14,385 nucleotides of DNA, taken from positions 1-14,385 of the forward strand of contig CABVDR010000062.1 of assembly GCA_902497145.1 (NCBI GenBank). The letters are read 5' to 3'. Made by a program: the position numbers and the translations under genes. The stretch is from an uncultured Oscillospiraceae bacterium. GTDB taxonomy: Bacteria; Bacillota; Clostridia; Oscillospirales; Oscillospiraceae. This document shows, piece by piece, positions 12,121 through 14,385 of the stretch (positions are counted from its first letter, which is position 1; the number at the start of each line of letters is the position of its first letter). The notes below the pieces were generated by a model that did not search any database, had not been told where the DNA came from, and was given only the letters and a program-made list of their open reading frames with translations.

Positions 12121-12243
12121 GGGCTGCGGCGGACTCGTCCGCCGCAGCCCGATGCGAATTGCAGGATCAACTTGCGAAGCAGAAGCGCCCGCATTCCCAT
12201 TTTGGGCGTGCGGGCGCGTGTGTTCCGCAGGCAGCCGCGGAAC
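12121..12243 (+). promoter_or_regulatory. Three consecutive hairpins between TAXI receptor and permease genes
   Basis: The 184-nt spacer contains a perfect 13-bp hairpin (GGGCTGCGGCGGA / TCCGCCGCAGCCC, 12121-12150, 4-nt loop). A second has 9-bp arms GCGCCCGCA / TGCGGGCGC (12185-12217) with a nested CCCA/TGGG. A third has 7-bp arms GTTCCGC / GCGGAAC (12222-12243). None is followed by a T-tract, so these are more likely mRNA-processing or 3'-protection structures, allowing more receptor than permease to be made, than full terminators. No separate permease promoter was seen. Confidence 0.6.
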
Positions 12244-12276
12244 CGCAAAGGAGAACGGAGAAAGGATTTTGTGGTT

Positions 12277-14262
12277 ATGGACTATAATGAAAAAGAAAGG
12301 GAAAAACAGGTGAACGCACCGGAAGATTCGCCGGAAGACGTTGCCGCCGCAGTCGACGAGGTCATGAAAAAATATGACCGTGAGTCGAATGTCCGTGTGT
12401 GGGAGGGAAAGCCCAAACAGGTCGTGCGGGCGATCATGGCCCTCTTTTCCGCCTATTGTATCTATGTGACCCTGTTTGTCAGCGGCCTGCTGGAGGTCCG
12501 CCTGACCATGTTCCTGGGACTGATCCTCATTATCGGTTACCTCAACTACCCCATTAAGAAGGGGATGGTGCGGGTCAACTACATGCCTTGGTACGATATC
12601 ATTATTATGGTGTTAGGCGCGGGGTCCTTCTTCTACTTCGCCGCCAACGCTAAGGAGATCGTAAAGATTTCCAGCGCCATTACCAAGCAGCCCTTCATGG
12701 TGGCCATCGCCATCATCGGCATCCTGGCCTTTGCTGAGCTGTGCCGGCGCTGTGTGGGCATTCCCATCTTGTGTGTGGTGGGCGCCCTGCTCATTTATAC
12801 CTTTGCCAATGTCCGTTTTGGTAAGGTGATCTACGACCTGTTCTTCACCACCAACGGTATTATGGGTACCCCTACCAAGGTGTGTGCCCAGTACATCGTA
12901 GTCTTTATTATCTTTGGCGCCTTCCTGGAGCGCACCGGTATCTCCAACTTCTTCATTGACCTGGCCAACTCTGTGGCCGGCTCTACCTCCGGCGGACCCG
13001 CCAAGGTGGCCGTCATCTCCTCCGCCCTGTGCGGCATGGTGTCCGGCTCCTCCGTGGGCAACACCGTGACCACCGGCTCGGTGACCATCCCCATGATGAA
13101 GAAGACGGGCTATAAGCCGGAGTTTGCCGGCGCCGTGGAGGCCTCCGCCTCCACCGGCGGTCAGATCATGCCCCCCATCATGGGCGCTGCCGCCTTCCTG
13201 ATGGCGGAGTTTATGGGCATCCCCTATGCCCAGGTGGCCTTGAAGGCTATTCTGCCCGCCGTCCTCTATTTCACCGGCATCTACATTGCCGTCCATCTGG
13301 AGGCCAAAAAGCTGGGCCTGAAGGGTATCCCCAAGGATCAGCTCCCCAAGATGGGCAAGCTGATCAAGAAGATCTACCTGCTGCTGCCTCTGGTGGTGCT
13401 GGTAGTTATGGTCTCCCTGGATATGAAGACCATGCAGTTCTGTGCCGCAGTGGCCATTGGTATTACCATCATTGTCAGCCTCTTCAATAAGGATGACCGC
13501 ATCACCGTCACCAAGTTCATCGACGCTTTGGAAGCCGGCGGCAAGGGAACCATCACCGTGGCTGTGGCCTGCGCCATGGCTGGTATCGTGGCCGGCTGCA
13601 TCACCTCCACCGGTCTGGCTTCCAAGCTGATCACCGCCATCGTAGCAGTTTCCGGCGGCCAGGCGATCATCGCTTTGTTCCTCACCATGCTGTGCTGCAT
13701 CGTGCTGGGCATGGGCGTGCCCACCACTGCCAACTACTGCATCATGGCTTCCACCTGCGCTCCCATCCTGATGAGCCCCGCCATTGGGATCCCCAAGGTG
13801 GCTGCCCACTTCTTCGTGTTCTACTTCGGCATCGTGGCCGACATCACCCCGCCCGTGGCCCTGGCCGCCTACGCCGGCTCCGCCATCGCCAAGGCGCCTC
13901 CCATGAAGACTGCCCTCAACGCCACCCGGCTTGCCATCGCGGCCTTCATCGTCCCCTATATCTTTGCCTTCAGCCCGGTGATGCTCTTTGAGTTCAGTAA
14001 GGGCACCTCCACGGCAATGATGGTGGTCCAGATCATCCAGATCTGCGTCACCTCTCTGCTGGGTATCTTCGGTGTGGCTGCCGCCCTCAACGGCTTCCTC
14101 TACAAGAAGATCAATCCCCTGCTCCGCGTTGTGATGGCCATTGGTGGTCTGTGCATGATGATCCCCGGTACCGTCAGCGATATCGCGGGTCTGGTTCTGG
14201 TGGGCGGCATCTGCGTGTACCAGTACCTGAGTGCCAAGAAGAGCAGCTCGGTCGCTGCATAA
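12277..14262 (+). CDS. TRAP transporter permease, fused DctQM (TAXI type)
   Basis: The membrane component of the TAXI-TRAP system, 661 aa, with the small (DctQ-like, 4 helices) and large (DctM-like, about 12 helices) subunits fused, as is normal for TAXI systems. A cytoplasmic charged N-terminus (1-45) leads into the first helices (VRAIMALFSAYCIYVTLFVS; FLGLILIIGYL). DctM hallmarks are VSGSSVGNTVTTGSVTIP near 253-270, GGQIMPPIMGAAAF from 294, and LGMGVPTTANY from 477. It uses a Na+ gradient in known systems. Start: ATG 12277 (MDYNEKE) has AAAGGA ten bases upstream; the longer frame from 12172 would run through the intergenic hairpins and give an Arg-rich start, so it is rejected. It should act with the receptor encoded just upstream. 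Substrate unknown. Confidence 0.93.
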   Translation: MDYNEKEREKQVNAPEDSPEDVAAAVDEVMKKYDRESNVRVWEGKPKQVVRAIMALFSAYCIYVTLFVSGLLEVRLTMFLGLILIIGYLNYPIKKGMVRVNYMPWYDIIIMVLGAGSFFYFAANAKEIVKISSAITKQPFMVAIAIIGILAFAELCRRCVGIPILCVVGALLIYTFANVRFGKVIYDLFFTTNGIMGTPTKVCAQYIVVFIIFGAFLERTGISNFFIDLANSVAGSTSGGPAKVAVISSALCGMVSGSSVGNTVTTGSVTIPMMKKTGYKPEFAGAVEASASTGGQIMPPIMGAAAFLMAEFMGIPYAQVALKAILPAVLYFTGIYIAVHLEAKKLGLKGIPKDQLPKMGKLIKKIYLLLPLVVLVVMVSLDMKTMQFCAAVAIGITIIVSLFNKDDRITVTKFIDALEAGGKGTITVAVACAMAGIVAGCITSTGLASKLITAIVAVSGGQAIIALFLTMLCCIVLGMGVPTTANYCIMASTCAPILMSPAIGIPKVAAHFFVFYFGIVADITPPVALAAYAGSAIAKAPPMKTALNATRLAIAAFIVPYIFAFSPVMLFEFSKGTSTAMMVVQIIQICVTSLLGIFGVAAALNGFLYKKINPLLRVVMAIGGLCMMIPGTVSDIAGLVLVGGICVYQYLSAKKSSSVAA

Positions 14263-14340
14263 TCAGCCAATGCAAAAAAGCGTCCGCCGTCTGATAGTTC
14301 CCACAGGTACATTTTCTGAACCATGTGAAATGTCAGGCAC

Positions 14341-14378
14341 ACAGGCGGACAGCGGAAGCTGTCCGCCTGTTGTGTTTT
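14341..14378 (+). terminator. Intrinsic terminator of the TAXI-TRAP operon
   Basis: ACAGGCGGACAGC (14341-14353) and GCTGTCCGCCTGT (14358-14370) form a perfect 13-bp stem with a GGAA tetraloop, followed by TGTGTTTT. It lies 78 bp past the permease stop. Nothing else was recognised in the last 123 bp. Confidence 0.85.
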
Positions 14379-14385
14379 ATGCCAG

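Noticed and set aside
11097..12248. 383-codon minus-strand open frame opposite the TAXI receptor
   Set aside because: A mirror of a strongly codon-biased gene; the translation is repetitive and has no recognisable domain.
12613..13809. 398-codon minus-strand open frame opposite the TRAP permease
   Set aside because: A shadow of the permease gene, rich in Gly/His/Asp, with no family resemblance and no start signals.
14282..14350. GTCCGCC at 14282-14288 could pair with GGCGGAC of the terminator as an anti-terminator
   Set aside because: Only 7 bp in a GC-rich context against a perfect 13-bp terminator stem, and there is no downstream gene in view to be regulated.

Overview
The window looks like chromosomal DNA of a GC-rich, spore-forming gut Clostridia, most like Oscillospiraceae (Flavonifractor, Intestinimonas or Lawsonibacter type). 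The grounds are the high GC content, an intact sporulation sigma factor (SigK) with a pro-sequence, a perfect CIRCE heat-shock operator, a TAXI-type TRAP transporter, and a bilirubin-reductase operon of a kind reported from gut Firmicutes. The genus is inferred; no rRNA gene is present to confirm it. The window is almost fully coding: twelve protein genes, no RNA genes, no CRISPR array and no intact mobile element.

Layout. Positions 22-4321 hold three minus-strand genes, each with its own promoter: a CorC/HlyC-type CNNM+CBS membrane protein, the chaperone gene htpG behind a perfect CIRCE operator, and a YbaK/ProX-type prolyl-tRNA deacylase. The 357-bp gap between the first two is not empty: it carries the first gene's promoter, a strong terminator, a decayed copy of the last ~46 bp of htpG, and three hairpins. 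A CorA-type magnesium transporter (4447-5364, plus) is transcribed divergently from the deacylase and ends in a strong terminator; behind it lies a block of inverted repeats running up to the stop codon of the next operon. Positions 5569-7843 are a minus-strand operon: yfbR (5'-deoxynucleotidase), an ACT-domain protein (UPF0237) and a UPF0210/DUF711 protein.

The most notable locus is 7966-10093. It is a compact operon of a MarR regulator, an old-yellow-enzyme-family reductase carrying an HGDR motif, and a small flavodoxin. It matches bilQ-bilR-bilS, the operon described recently for reduction of bilirubin to urobilinogen by gut bacteria. Its promoter is covered by two near-identical palindromes, one over the -35 and one abutting the -10, and it ends in a clean terminator. 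It is followed by sigK (10155-10850), and then by a two-gene TAXI-TRAP uptake system: a lipoprotein receptor (11049-12092) and a large fused permease (12277-14262), separated by three consecutive RNA hairpins and ended by a terminator at the right edge.

I did not find a convincing wholly unknown multi-gene system. The parts least explained by known annotation are the htpG 3'-end duplication with its hairpins, a second degenerate CIRCE upstream of htpG, the inverted-repeat block at 5423-5568, and the tandem operators of the bil operon.
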